DNA of 64,000 bases, taken from contig NZ_JAJAPX010000001.1 in assembly GCF_020523965.1 (NCBI RefSeq), positions 310,001 through 374,000 on the forward strand, given 5' to 3'. The notes below the pieces were generated by a model. It made no database searches. It was not told the DNA's origin and saw only the letters and a program-made list of their open reading frames with translations. The position numbers and the translations under genes are program-made. Below are positions 1-10,000 of this stretch, one piece after another (position 1 is the stretch's first letter; the number at the start of each line of letters is the position of its first letter). This stretch comes from Neotamlana sargassicola. Lineage in GTDB: Bacteria > Bacteroidota > Bacteroidia > Flavobacteriales > Flavobacteriaceae.

Positions 1-2214
1 ACAGTCGGCTACAATCATGTTATCGTTGGCACAAAGTTGTAAGTAACGCTCCATTCTTGCTGAAGAGTGTTCTGAACCTTGACCTTCGTAACCGTGAGGT
101 AACAATACTACAATACCGTTTTGAACTTTCCATTTATCTTCTGCTGCCGATAAATATTGGTCGAAAATTATTTGTGCACCATTACTAAAATCTCCAAACT
201 GCGCTTCCCAAATGGTTAATGTGTTTGGGTTTGCCATGGCGTAACCATAATCGAAACCAAGTACACCATATTCAGATAAAAAGGAATTGAAAATATACAT
301 TTCACCTTTGTTATCTGGATTTGTGTTTAATAAGTTTATTCGTTCTTCAGATTTTTCATCTCGAAGTATAGCATGGCGGTGGCTAAATGTTCCGCGTTCT
401 ACATCTTGACCAGATATACGCACGTTAAAGCCTTCTTCCATTAAAGATCCGTAGGCTAAAGTTTCGGCCATTCCCCAATCTAAAGTATCGGTTTCAAAAA
501 CCATTTTTTTACGTCCTTCAAGAATACGTTCTGCTTTTCTTAAAAACTTTACGCCTTCTGGAACTGTAGAAACTACTTTTGATATGTGTTCTAATTTATC
601 TTTTGGATAGGTTGTTTCTACCTCCTGTAACATAGCATCAACACCTCTTCTGGTAAAATCTTCCCAACGCTCTTCCATGAATTCACGAACTTTTGAAGAG
701 TCGGCCTCTTTAGATTTTTCGTATTCACTTTCAAGAGTTTCTTTAAATTCTGTCACAATACCATCTACATAACCTTTATCTATAGTTCCTTCAGCAATTA
801 ATTTTTCAGAATATATTTTAAACGGGTTTGGATGTTTTGATATGGATTTGTACAATGCTGGTTGTGTAAATCTTGGCTCATCACCTTCGTTATGGCCATA
901 TTTACGATATCCTAACAAATCTATATAAACATCTTTTTTATATCGCATTCTGTACTCTAAAGCCATTTCTACGGCATGAACTACAGCTTCAGCATCATCA
1001 GAATTTACATGTAAAACTGGAGATAAGGTTACTTTGGCTACGTCTGTACAATATGTACTTGAGCGGGCATCTAAATAATTGGTTGTAAAACCTACCTGGT
1101 TGTTAACTACAATATGTATAGTACCTCCGGTTTTGTAACCGTTTAATCGGCTCATTTGTGCAACTTCGTAAACGATACCTTGACCTGCAATAGCTGCATC
1201 TCCATGAACAACTATTGGTATTATTTTCGAGTCATCTCCGTTATAATCATTATCTATTTTTGCTCTTGTAATACCTTCAGCTACTGGAGCAACAGTTTCT
1301 AAATGTGATGGATTAGGCACTAAGTTCATTTTAATGCTTTTACCATTTTGGTAGGTTTTATTTAAAGTTAAACCTAAATGGTATTTTACATCTCCATCAA
1401 TGTTTTCGTCTTCAAAATCTTTACCATCAAACTCGTTAAATAACTCGCGCATTGGTTTTCTAAAAATATTAACCAATGTACTTAAACGCCCACGGTGCGC
1501 CATACCTAAAACGCATTCTTTTACATCATACTTTAAAGATGCATAAAATAGAACGTTACTTATTGCTGGTATTAAAGACTCGCCACCTTCTAATGAAAAT
1601 CGTTTTTGACCAACATATTTGGTTTGTAAAAAGTTTTCGAAAGTAACCGCTTGGTTTAGTTTAGATAAGATGTATTTTTTTGTTTCTGCAGAAAAACTTG
1701 GCTGATTATCATTTTTGTTAAGTTGCTCTTGCCACCAACCAATAACCTCCGGATTACGCAAATACATGTATTCTACACCTATAGAATCGCAGTAAATACT
1801 GTTTAAATGTTTTAAAATAACACTTAATGGTTGTGCACCAATACCCAATACTTCGCCAGCATTAAAAACGGTAGCTAAATCGTTTTCGCTAAGACCAAAA
1901 TTTTGTAAATCTAAAGTTGGTGAATAAGTACGACGATCGCGTACAGGGTTTGTTTTTGTAAACAAATGCCCACGCATTCTGTACCCATCAATTAATTTTA
2001 CAACTTGAAATTCTTTTTGTAATTGTTCTGGTATTTGTGTGCTAACACCTTCAATTATTTCGCCGTTAACTCCGTAGTTTTCGCTTCCAAAATCGTAACC
2101 TTGAAAAAAGGCTCTCCAACTAGGTTCTACGGCATCGGGATTTTGTAAATATTGTTCATATAATTCAGCAAAATATGCTGTATGAGCTGCATTTAAAAAG
2201 GAATATTTATCCAT
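1..2214 (-). CDS. sucA: 2-oxoglutarate dehydrogenase E1 component (3' end outside window)
   Basis: Thiamine-diphosphate-dependent E1 subunit of the 2-oxoglutarate dehydrogenase complex of the TCA cycle, which decarboxylates 2-oxoglutarate and passes the succinyl group to the E2 lipoyl domain. The reading frame is open from ATG at 2214 to the window edge (738 codons). About 200 C-terminal residues are missing compared with the usual length near 930. The N-terminus (FLNAAHTAYFAELYEQYL...EPSWRAFF) matches the 2-oxoglutarate dehydrogenase N-terminal domain. The HGDAA-IAGQG motif near residue 337 and the LPHGYEGQGSEHSSAR motif at the left edge are family signatures. No frameshift is seen in the visible part. 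Confidence 0.97.
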   Translation of the reverse strand, partial: MDKYSFLNAAHTAYFAELYEQYLQNPDAVEPSWRAFFQGYDFGSENYGVNGEIIEGVSTQIPEQLQKEFQVVKLIDGYRMRGHLFTKTNPVRDRRTYSPTLDLQNFGLSENDLATVFNAGEVLGIGAQPLSVILKHLNSIYCDSIGVEYMYLRNPEVIGWWQEQLNKNDNQPSFSAETKKYILSKLNQAVTFENFLQTKYVGQKRFSLEGGESLIPAISNVLFYASLKYDVKECVLGMAHRGRLSTLVNIFRKPMRELFNEFDGKDFEDENIDGDVKYHLGLTLNKTYQNGKSIKMNLVPNPSHLETVAPVAEGITRAKIDNDYNGDDSKIIPIVVHGDAAIAGQGIVYEVAQMSRLNGYKTGGTIHIVVNNQVGFTTNYLDARSSTYCTDVAKVTLSPVLHVNSDDAEAVVHAVEMALEYRMRYKKDVYIDLLGYRKYGHNEGDEPRFTQPALYKSISKHPNPFKIYSEKLIAEGTIDKGYVDGIVTEFKETLESEYEKSKEADSSKVREFMEERWEDFTRRGVDAMLQEVETTYPKDKLEHISKVVSTVPEGVKFLRKAERILEGRKKMVFETDTLDWGMAETLAYGSLMEEGFNVRISGQDVERGTFSHRHAILRDEKSEERINLLNTNPDNKGEMYIFNSFLSEYGVLGFDYGYAMANPNTLTIWEAQFGDFSNGAQIIFDQYLSAAEDKWKVQNGIVVLLPHGYEGQGSEHSSARMERYLQLCANDNMIVADC

Positions 2215-2360
2215 TGTTTTATTTAATACCTTGTAGGTTTAGTAAAAATATTTTTCAAAAATACAACTTTTAGTAAAATAAGGGCTTTGTTTAACTATAT
2301 TTATATCTTATATTTTAAGATTATTTACAAATACAATAAAACTGTTAAATTTTTAATAGA

Positions 2361-2483
2361 ATGACAACAAAAAGTTACCGAAGCAATAATGTTACACTTG
2401 GTGTGCGCTACGATATGCTTTACAATAACAGCAAAAGTATTTATGCAAATGCGTGGATGCCGTTTATTCGGGTCTATTTTTAA
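2361..2483 (+). pseudogene. C-terminal relic of an outer-membrane beta-barrel protein
   Basis: A 40-codon frame ends in alternating hydrophobic/aromatic beta-strand patterns (GVRYDMLYNN..., ...FIRVYF) with a terminal phenylalanine, as in the last strands of outer-membrane barrels. From memory it resembles the C-terminus of a small flavobacterial barrel protein often found next to sucA and labelled alpha-ketoglutarate decarboxylase. An in-frame stop (TAA at 2346) lies just upstream and there is no room for the barrel's N-terminal part or a signal peptide, so I read it as a remnant. Its last 4 bases overlap the 3' end of the convergent gene at 2480. It could also be a chance frame, but the composition argues against that. 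Confidence 0.55.
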
Positions 2484-2830
2484 GCATATTTATGCCTAAA
2501 CCAAACCTTTTGCCATTCGCGTTTTAAAATTAAAAAAGTAACTTCTTCTGATAGTTTTAAAACATCATCTCCATTTAATGCTTTTACGGCATCTTCAGAT
2601 ACATCTATAATATAAAGTAGGTTTAAATATTCTGAGAATTTTTCTTTTATAAGCTTATAAACTGTTTCATGCAACAACAATTTTAAACTCGATGGTAAAA
2701 CAGCATCGTTAAATCCTAAATCAATATTAGCCAAAAGAAAATCCTTATTAAGCTGTTGCACTAATTTTGCATATAAGTTAAGCTCGGAAGCCTGGGCCAT
2801 TAAATCTTCAAAAGTAGCTGGTAATTGCAT
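2480..2830 (-). CDS. Conserved hypothetical protein downstream of the prenyl synthase
   Basis: A 116-residue, probably soluble alpha-helical protein with no signal peptide or membrane segment. It is rich in Leu/Lys with a C-terminal Trp-containing basic stretch (REWQKVWFRHKYA). I do not recognise a named family. Its ATG shares one base with the stop of the upstream prenyl synthase gene (TAATG), so the two are translationally coupled and probably co-transcribed from upstream of 3804. The function is unknown; coupling suggests a role with, or regulation alongside, isoprenoid synthesis. Confidence 0.75.
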   Translation of the reverse strand: MQLPATFEDLMAQASELNLYAKLVQQLNKDFLLANIDLGFNDAVLPSSLKLLLHETVYKLIKEKFSEYLNLLYIIDVSEDAVKALNGDDVLKLSEEVTFLILKREWQKVWFRHKYA

Positions 2831-3804
2831 TATACTGTTCTATTCATTAAACTATTACCAAAAGCTTTTAAAAGCGCTTTTTTATCTTCGGTAATATTTA
2901 AACACTCCAGGTTTTTAAAGGCTAATTCGGTGTAAGTTTTTATGGCTTCTTTGGTTGCCTGAGCTGCTCCAGAAGCTTCAAACAATTGTTTGGTGGTTGC
3001 AATTTTTTCGTCTACTTGCTCTGGCTGAGAAGAAAATAATGTTTCCAGTTCAGATTTATCATTATCATTTAAAAATTCGATTGCTTTTAAATACAAATAC
3101 GTCTTTTTGTTTTCAATAATATCGCCCCCCACTTGCTTACCGAATGTTTCCGGATTACCAAAGGCATCTAAATAATCATCTTGTAACTGGAAAGCTATCC
3201 CTAAATTTTTACCAAATTCATAAATATTATCTTGCTCTTTTGTAGATGCTTTTGCTACAATAGCTCCCATTTTCATGGCTGCACCAACCAAAACGGCTGT
3301 TTTATATTCAATCATTTTTAAATATTCCGGAATGGTAACATCATTTCTAGTTTCGAAATCGACATCGTACTGTTGCCCTTCGCAAACTTCGAGCGCTGTT
3401 TTACTAAATAACTTTGCTAAATCTTGAAAAACATGAGCTTCGTAATTTTCGAAAAGTTGGTATGCCATTATTAACATAGCATCTCCAGAAAGTATTCCTG
3501 TGTTTACATCCCATTTTTCATGAACGGTTTTGTGCCCGCGACGCAAAGGTGCATCGTCCATTATATCGTCATGCACTAAGGAAAAGTTATGAAAGATCTC
3601 AACACTTAAAGCAGCATTTAAAGCCTTTTTAAAATGACCACCAAAAATATCGGCAGTCATAAGTGTTAGTACTGGCCTTAAGCGCTTACCTCCTAGTTGT
3701 AAAATATAATTTATAGGATTATAAAGGTTTTCCGGTTGCTTTTTTGCAACAAATTTGTTTAAAAATGAAACAAATTGATCTCTGTAGTCGTCTATAGATT
3801 GCAT
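2830..3804 (-). CDS. Polyprenyl (short-chain type) diphosphate synthase
   Basis: Trans-isoprenyl diphosphate synthase that condenses isopentenyl diphosphate with allylic diphosphates. Both aspartate-rich motifs are intact: DDIMDD at residues 79-84 followed by PLRRG, and DDYLD at residues 209-213; the GGKRLRP substrate-binding motif is at 38-44. A bulky Phe (F74) sits five residues before the first Asp-rich motif, which in this family tends to limit chain length, so farnesyl or geranylgeranyl diphosphate is more likely than octaprenyl. Length 324 residues is normal. It may supply precursors for menaquinone, carotenoids and undecaprenyl phosphate. It is the first gene of a two-gene unit with the hypothetical gene at 2480. 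Confidence 0.92.
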   Translation of the reverse strand: MQSIDDYRDQFVSFLNKFVAKKQPENLYNPINYILQLGGKRLRPVLTLMTADIFGGHFKKALNAALSVEIFHNFSLVHDDIMDDAPLRRGHKTVHEKWDVNTGILSGDAMLIMAYQLFENYEAHVFQDLAKLFSKTALEVCEGQQYDVDFETRNDVTIPEYLKMIEYKTAVLVGAAMKMGAIVAKASTKEQDNIYEFGKNLGIAFQLQDDYLDAFGNPETFGKQVGGDIIENKKTYLYLKAIEFLNDNDKSELETLFSSQPEQVDEKIATTKQLFEASGAAQATKEAIKTYTELAFKNLECLNITEDKKALLKAFGNSLMNRTV

Positions 3805-3888
3805 GGCGCTAAAATAAATTAAAAACCGCTATAATATTGCAGCAAATTAAATTTAATGTTAAAAAAACGTAAAACCCAGGAAACTTTT

Positions 3889-3919
3889 TTTGTTTTTAAA
3901 GTTTCCTGTTGTAATTTTG
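3889..3919 (+). promoter_or_regulatory. Bacteroidota promoter of the RND efflux operon
   Basis: TTTG at 3889-3892 and TAATTTTG at 3912-3919, separated by 19 nt, match the Bacteroidota consensus TTTG-N19-TAnnTTTG. The ATG of the TetR gene follows 10 nt downstream. This is one of the best-matching promoters in the window and probably drives the whole four-gene operon. Confidence 0.75.
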
Positions 3920-3929
3920 CCCAATAATT

Positions 3930-4541
3930 ATGAAAGAAAAGATATTACATACCGCCTGCGATTTATTTTTAAACTATGGTTTTAAAAGTGTTACAATGGA
4001 CGAAATAGCCAACGCACAAGGTATTTCGAAGAAAACCATTTACCAGTACTTTAAAAATAAAACGGTTTTGGTTGAAGAATCTGTGTTACTACTATTTCAA
4101 AAAATTTCGGCTGGAATAAACAACGTTTGCCAACTAGAAAAAAATCCCATTGATGAAATTTACGAGGTTAAGCAAGTGTTAATGCATAATTTAAAAGACG
4201 AAAAGTCTTCGCCTCAATACCAATTAGAAAAATACTATCCAGAGATATACCACAACATTAAGCAAAAACAAATGTGTGTTATGGATAATTGTGTGCAAGA
4301 AAACATAACGAGAGGACAAAACTTAGGGCTTTTTAGACCTGAACTAAATTCGGAATTTATTTCTAAAATTTATTTTAACAGTATAATGGGTTTAAAAGAT
4401 AAATCTCTTTTTCCGCTCGAAAACTTTTCAACAAAAATACTCATGAATAATTTCTTAGAATACCATTTACGGGGCATCTGTACACCTAAAGGGCTAGAAT
4501 ATTTAAACAACTACTTACAAATCAATCAAAATAACATTTAA
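3930..4541 (+). CDS. TetR/AcrR family transcriptional regulator
   Basis: A 203-residue DNA-binding protein. The N-terminal TetR helix-turn-helix covers roughly residues 5-50 (ILHTACDLFLNYGFKSVTMDEIA...ISKKTIYQYFKNK); the remainder is the variable ligand-binding and dimerisation domain. It is the first gene of an operon with an outer-membrane factor, adaptor and RND pump, and its stop overlaps the next start by one base (TAATG at 4541). This position argues for local autoregulated repression of the pump, relieved by a pump substrate. The ligand cannot be read from the sequence. Confidence 0.93.
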   Translation: MKEKILHTACDLFLNYGFKSVTMDEIANAQGISKKTIYQYFKNKTVLVEESVLLLFQKISAGINNVCQLEKNPIDEIYEVKQVLMHNLKDEKSSPQYQLEKYYPEIYHNIKQKQMCVMDNCVQENITRGQNLGLFRPELNSEFISKIYFNSIMGLKDKSLFPLENFSTKILMNNFLEYHLRGICTPKGLEYLNNYLQINQNNI

Positions 4542-5866
4542 TGAAACAATTATCAATTTTATTAATCGTGTTGTTTTTCTCATCCAGCATACATGCGCAG
4601 GAAAACAACTCTTATAATTTTAGCTTAGAAGAAGCTATAAATTATGCCAAAGAAAATAACAGAACCATAAAAAATGCCAATTTAAGCATAAACGCCGCCG
4701 AACAAGATGTTAAAGCAACTACAGCGTTAGGTTTACCGCAAATTAATGGTTCTGTAGATTATCAACTTTATGTAAAAACACCGTTCGATGTTAATAGTTT
4801 ACCAGAAGACGACCCGTTTCGTTTTCTTTTTCCTAAACATCAATTAACGCCGGCTATTCAGCTAAATCAATTATTGTTTGATGGCGGATATGTTGTTGGG
4901 TTACAATCGAACAAAGTATTTTTAGAAATTTCTAAAAACGCAAAAGAAAAAACAGAAAACGAAATTGTTACCGCCGTTATTAGCGCTTACAACAATGCTT
5001 TATTAACAAAAGAAAGTATTGCAATTACCAATAATAATATTTCGGTTTTAAAAGATAATTTAAACGAAACCACTAAAATTTTTGAAAACGGTTTAACCGA
5101 GGAAGAAGATGTTGAACAATTACAAATTACACTTTCCGGTTTAGAAATTACATTAAAAAATCTAGAAACCCTACACGATATTTCTAAAGGTTATTTAAAG
5201 GTACTTTTAGGTTTAGATATTAATGCCGACATTGTTTTAACAGACGATTTAGAAGTATTAGTAACAAACAACATTTCACTAAACCTAATTAGCGAAAACC
5301 AGCCTATTACTAATAATATCGATTATAAAATTTCGGCTAACCAAGTTGTTAGCAAAGAGTTAGAATACAAGTTAGAACGATCGGAACAACTACCAAAATT
5401 AAACGCATTTGTTAACGCTAGTTATTTGGGTATTAGTAACGAATTTACTTTTCTTAAAAAAGAGCAAGACTGGTTGTTCTCATCTATTGGAGGTGTAAGT
5501 TTAACCATTCCTATATTTAGTTCGTTTGGTAATAAAGCAAAACGACAAAAAGCAAAAATTGAATGGGAGATTGCTAAAAACGAATTAATTGAAAAAGAAA
5601 GCCAGCTTAGTATTGAAGTAAAAAACGCTAAAAACGAATATAATTTAGCAATTGAAACTTATGCAAACCAACAAAAAAACTTAGCCTTAGCCGAAAAAAT
5701 TGAGCGCAAAAACACCATAAAATACCGCGAAGGTATTGCAAGCAGCTTCGATTTAAGACAAGCACAAACACAACTTTACACCATACAACAAGAATATTTA
5801 CAAGCTATTATTGATGTAATAAACAAAAAAGCAGAATTAACAAACCTATTAAACCTTAAACAATAA
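4541..5866 (+). CDS. TolC family outer-membrane efflux protein
   Basis: Outer-membrane channel component of the tripartite efflux system. A signal peptide (about residues 1-19, ending IHAQ) is followed by two long coiled-coil/beta repeats typical of the OEP family, with start motif SLEEAINYAKENN and second-repeat motif IKYREGIASSFDLRQAQTQLY. Length 441 residues is normal. It is coupled to the upstream regulator by a 1-base overlap and lies 5 nt before the adaptor gene. Confidence 0.93.
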   Translation: MKQLSILLIVLFFSSSIHAQENNSYNFSLEEAINYAKENNRTIKNANLSINAAEQDVKATTALGLPQINGSVDYQLYVKTPFDVNSLPEDDPFRFLFPKHQLTPAIQLNQLLFDGGYVVGLQSNKVFLEISKNAKEKTENEIVTAVISAYNNALLTKESIAITNNNISVLKDNLNETTKIFENGLTEEEDVEQLQITLSGLEITLKNLETLHDISKGYLKVLLGLDINADIVLTDDLEVLVTNNISLNLISENQPITNNIDYKISANQVVSKELEYKLERSEQLPKLNAFVNASYLGISNEFTFLKKEQDWLFSSIGGVSLTIPIFSSFGNKAKRQKAKIEWEIAKNELIEKESQLSIEVKNAKNEYNLAIETYANQQKNLALAEKIERKNTIKYREGIASSFDLRQAQTQLYTIQQEYLQAIIDVINKKAELTNLLNLKQ

Positions 5867-5871
5867 CCACG

Positions 5872-7038
5872 ATGAAATATTTACAATTAATTTTAGTAAC
5901 CCTTCTTTTAGCATCATGTGGTGGTAACAAGAATCAGTCTGTTCAAGATATTATTGCAACAAACGATTTAACGCTTATTAGAAAAAAGAAAAACGAACTA
6001 GACGCATCTGCTCAAGAAATTGCAACACAATTAAAGCAATTACAAGCAAAAATTAAAGCGCTCGATCCTCAAGAAAAAATACCGCTTATTACAACTTTTA
6101 CAGCAAAATCCGAAACGTTTACACACTATGTAGAACTACAAGGAAGTGTAGACACCAAAGAAAATCTGGTTATTTTTCCAGAATATTCGGGTGTACTATC
6201 AAAAGTATATGTAAAAGAAGGACAACATGTTAGTAAGGGACAAACACTAGCAAAAATTGATGATGGCGGTCTAAGCCAACAATTGGCACAACTTAAAATT
6301 CAAACGGCATTATCTAAAACTACTTTCGAGCGTCAAGAGCGTTTATGGAGCCAAAAAATTGGTAGCGAAATTCAGTTTTTACAAGCTAAATCTAACTACG
6401 AAGCACAACAAGAAGCCGTAAACCAGTTAGAGCAGCAAGTTGCAAAAACCGTAGTAAAGGCACCATTTTCGGGAACTATAGACGATGTTATAACCGAGCA
6501 AGGTTCTGTTGTTGCTCCTGGGCAATCGCAATTATTTCGTATTGTAAATTTAAGCAATATGTATATTGAAACCGATGTTCCAGAACGTTATGTATCAGAT
6601 ATTGTTGTTGGTAAAGACGTGAAAGTGGAGTTTCCAATTTTAGGAAAAACCGTAGACGCCAAAGTGCGACAAGCCGGAAATTTTATAAACCCAGCAAACC
6701 GTACCTTTAAAGTTGAAGTTGCTATTCCAAACAAAGACGCAACAATAAAACCAAATTTAACGGCAAAACTTAAAATTAACGATTATACAAACGAAGACAC
6801 TATTTTAATTCCGCAAAGTATAATTTCAGAAAACGCAGAGGGCGAACAATACATTTATATTGTTGAGAATAAAGATGACAATAACCAAGGTGTTGCCAAA
6901 AAAGTAATTATTAAAACAGGTAAAACTCAAGGCGATGTAATAGAAGTACTTTCCGGTGTTAAAAAAGGCACAGAAATTATTGAAGAAGGTGCAAGAAGTG
7001 TAAAAGACGACCAACCTGTTAAGGTAATAACCATTTAA
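5872..7038 (+). CDS. RND efflux periplasmic adaptor (membrane fusion protein)
   Basis: Adaptor bridging the inner-membrane pump at 7066 and the TolC protein at 4541. It starts with a lipoprotein signal (LASC, Cys16), then a coiled-coil hairpin around residues 28-65, biotinyl-lipoyl-like halves (YSGVLSKVYVKEGQHVSKGQ and KAPFSGTIDDV) and a beta-barrel domain with the IPQSII segment. Length 388 is typical. The N-terminal coiled coil before the first lipoyl half is an extra often seen in Bacteroidota adaptors. Confidence 0.93.
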   Translation: MKYLQLILVTLLLASCGGNKNQSVQDIIATNDLTLIRKKKNELDASAQEIATQLKQLQAKIKALDPQEKIPLITTFTAKSETFTHYVELQGSVDTKENLVIFPEYSGVLSKVYVKEGQHVSKGQTLAKIDDGGLSQQLAQLKIQTALSKTTFERQERLWSQKIGSEIQFLQAKSNYEAQQEAVNQLEQQVAKTVVKAPFSGTIDDVITEQGSVVAPGQSQLFRIVNLSNMYIETDVPERYVSDIVVGKDVKVEFPILGKTVDAKVRQAGNFINPANRTFKVEVAIPNKDATIKPNLTAKLKINDYTNEDTILIPQSIISENAEGEQYIYIVENKDDNNQGVAKKVIIKTGKTQGDVIEVLSGVKKGTEIIEEGARSVKDDQPVKVITI

Positions 7039-7065
7039 TAACCTTATTAATTACCTATTAAAATT

Positions 7066-10000
7066 ATGACTGATAATCAGAAAAAAGTCAATAAAGAGTT
7101 TTCCTGGTCCTCTTGGGCAATCAACAATAAAACCACAATGTATGTACTTATTGCGGTTATATTTTACTTAGGTGTTTCGGCCTTTTTCGAAATGCCACGC
7201 GAAAACTTTCCAGAAGTAAACGAAACCAAAATATACGTAAGTACTATTTTTCCTGGTAACACTGCCGAAGATATTGAGAAATTAGTTACAGACCCGTTAG
7301 AAGATCAACTTAAAACAGTAAGTAATGTTGTAGAAATTACCTCAACATCTACCGAAGATTACTCGATGGTTATTGTTGAATTTGATGAAAACTTAACCGT
7401 AGAACAAGCAAAACAAAAGGTAAAAGACGAAATAGAAAGCGAAACAGCAGGCGAAGATTGGCCAACCTTTAACGGTGCAAAAGTTGAGCCCGATGTTTTC
7501 GAGTTGAGCCTATCGGAAGAAATGCCAATATTAAACATTAACATTTCTGGCGATTATACCGTTGAAAAACTTAAAGAATTTGGAGAATTTCTTCAAGACG
7601 ATATTGAAGATTTACTAGAAATTAAAGAAGTTGCCATTCGTGGTGCTCAAGAAAAAGAAGTTGAAGTTGCTGTAGACATTTATAAAATGACGGCAGCAAA
7701 AGTAACCTTTAGCGATATTATTAATGCTATAAATGGTGGTAACGTAACCATGTCTGCAGGTAATATAAAAGCTAGCGGACAGCGCAGAACTATTCGTGTT
7801 TTAGGTGAAATTGAAAAACCATCAGAATTAGAAAATTTTGTGGTAAAAGCAGAAAACAATTTCCCTATTTATTTAAAAGATGTAGCTACTGTTACATTTC
7901 ATGAAGAAGATAAAACAACATTTGCTCGCGAATACGGTCATCCTGTGGTTATGCTCGACGTTAAAAAACGAGCTGGAAAAAACATGGTTGACGCAGCCGA
8001 ACAAGTTAGAGCCATTGTTGAAAATGCCAAGGCAAACGATTTTCCACAGGACCTAGAAGTTAGCATCACAAACGATCAATCATCGGTTACCATTGGTCAA
8101 GTAGACGATTTAGTGAACAACATTATTTTCGGGGTTATTCTTGTAGTAACCGTTTTAATGTTCTTTTTAGGCTTTAAAAATGCCATTTTCGTTGGTTTTG
8201 CCATTCCAATGTCTATGTTAATGTCACTTATGATACTTAACATGTTCGGCATCACCTTAAACACCATGGTACTTTTTGGTTTAATTATGGGATTAGGAAT
8301 GCTCGTTGATAACGGTATTGTAGTTGTTGAAAACGTTTACCGCTTAATGGACGAAGAAGGCATGAGCCGAATTGAAGCTGCAAAAAAAGGTATTGGTGAA
8401 ATTGCATTTCCTATTATTATTTCTACCGCAACAACTGTAGCAGCCTTTATTCCGTTAGGTTTATGGCCAGGAATTATGGGAGAATTCATGAAAATTTTAC
8501 CACAAACCTTATCAATAGTTTTAGGTTCGTCACTTTTCGTTGCTATTTTCTTCAACTCAGTATTAGTTTCAAATTTCATGAGCATTGAAGATAAAGACAT
8601 GCCATTAAAAAGCATAATTACCTTAACAGGAATTATGGCAGGTATTGGTTTATTAGTAATAATTTTTGGTGGCGATTATCGTGGCTTAGGTGCTTTAATG
8701 GTATTTACAGCTATTATGCTCTGGGTTTACAGGTTATTGCTTCGTAAATGGGCAAATAATTTTCAAACCAAAACTTTAGTTAAGCTAGAAAATTTTTACG
8801 AACGCCAATTACGTGGTGCATTTAAAGGGCGTCGTCCTTACTTTTTTACCATAGGCACCTTTTTATTACTTATATTTTCGTTTATCGCATTTGGAGCATC
8901 ACTTGGTATGCAACGCACCAAAGTGGAGTTTTTCCCAGATAATATTCCTAATCAAATTATTGTTTACATTGAATATCCTGAAGGAACAGCTATCGAAAAA
9001 ACGAACACCATTACAAAAGAAATTGAATCCATTGTTTACGATGTTTTAGATGATAATCAATATAAAAATGGTGATTATAACTTTATGGTAGAAAGTGCCG
9101 TTTCGCAAGTTGGTGAAGGCGCCGGAAACCCACAAACCGATGGTGGTTCGGCTGCAGAAATGCCACACAAAGCAAAAATAACGGCTTCTATGCGCGAGTT
9201 TAAATATCGCGAAGGCGAAGACAGTGAGTTGCTTCGTCAAAAAGTACAAAAAGCATTAGTTGGTATTTTCCCAGGTGTTTTAATTTCAGTTGAAAAAGAT
9301 TATAACGGTCCGCCAGTTGGAGCGCCTATTAACATTGAAATTGAAGGCGACGATTACAACGAATTAATTACTACCGCAGAACGTATGCGCGAGTTTATTA
9401 ACAGTAAAAACGTTGGTGGAGTCGATGAATTAAAAATTGATGTTAACAAGGACAAGCCTGTTATGCGTGTAGTTGTAGACCGCGAAAAAGCGGGTGAATT
9501 AGGTGTAAGTGCTTCGCAAGTTGGACAACAGCTACGTAACTCTATTTTTGGTTCGAAAGCTGGCATTTACAAAGAAGATGGTGACGATTTCGACATTTAT
9601 GTACGTTTTAATGAAGAAAACCGCTATAACACAAGTGCCTTATTTAACCAGAAAATCACTTTTAGAGATATGGCAAGTGGGCAAATACGTGAAGTGCCAG
9701 TTTCGGCCATTGCTCATGCCGAAAACACTTCAGGATTTAGTGCTATTAAGCATAAAGACACGAAGCGTGTGGTTACCGTATATTCGGCTTTAGCTCCTGG
9801 TTTTACAGATGCTGGTGCTGTTGTAAGTCAAATTCAAAGTGAAATGCAAAGTTTCGAGAACTTACCAGAAAACATTAAAATAGACTATACTGGCCAAATT
9901 GAAGAGCAAAACAAGCAAATGGCCTTTTTAATGGGGGCTTTCTTTACTGGTTTAGGTTTAATCTTCTTTATTTTAATTTTCCAATTTAACTCTATTTCTA

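Noticed and set aside
9509-9793. A 94-codon open frame inside the RND pump gene
   Set aside because: It is another reading frame of a clearly coding gene, with no independent support.
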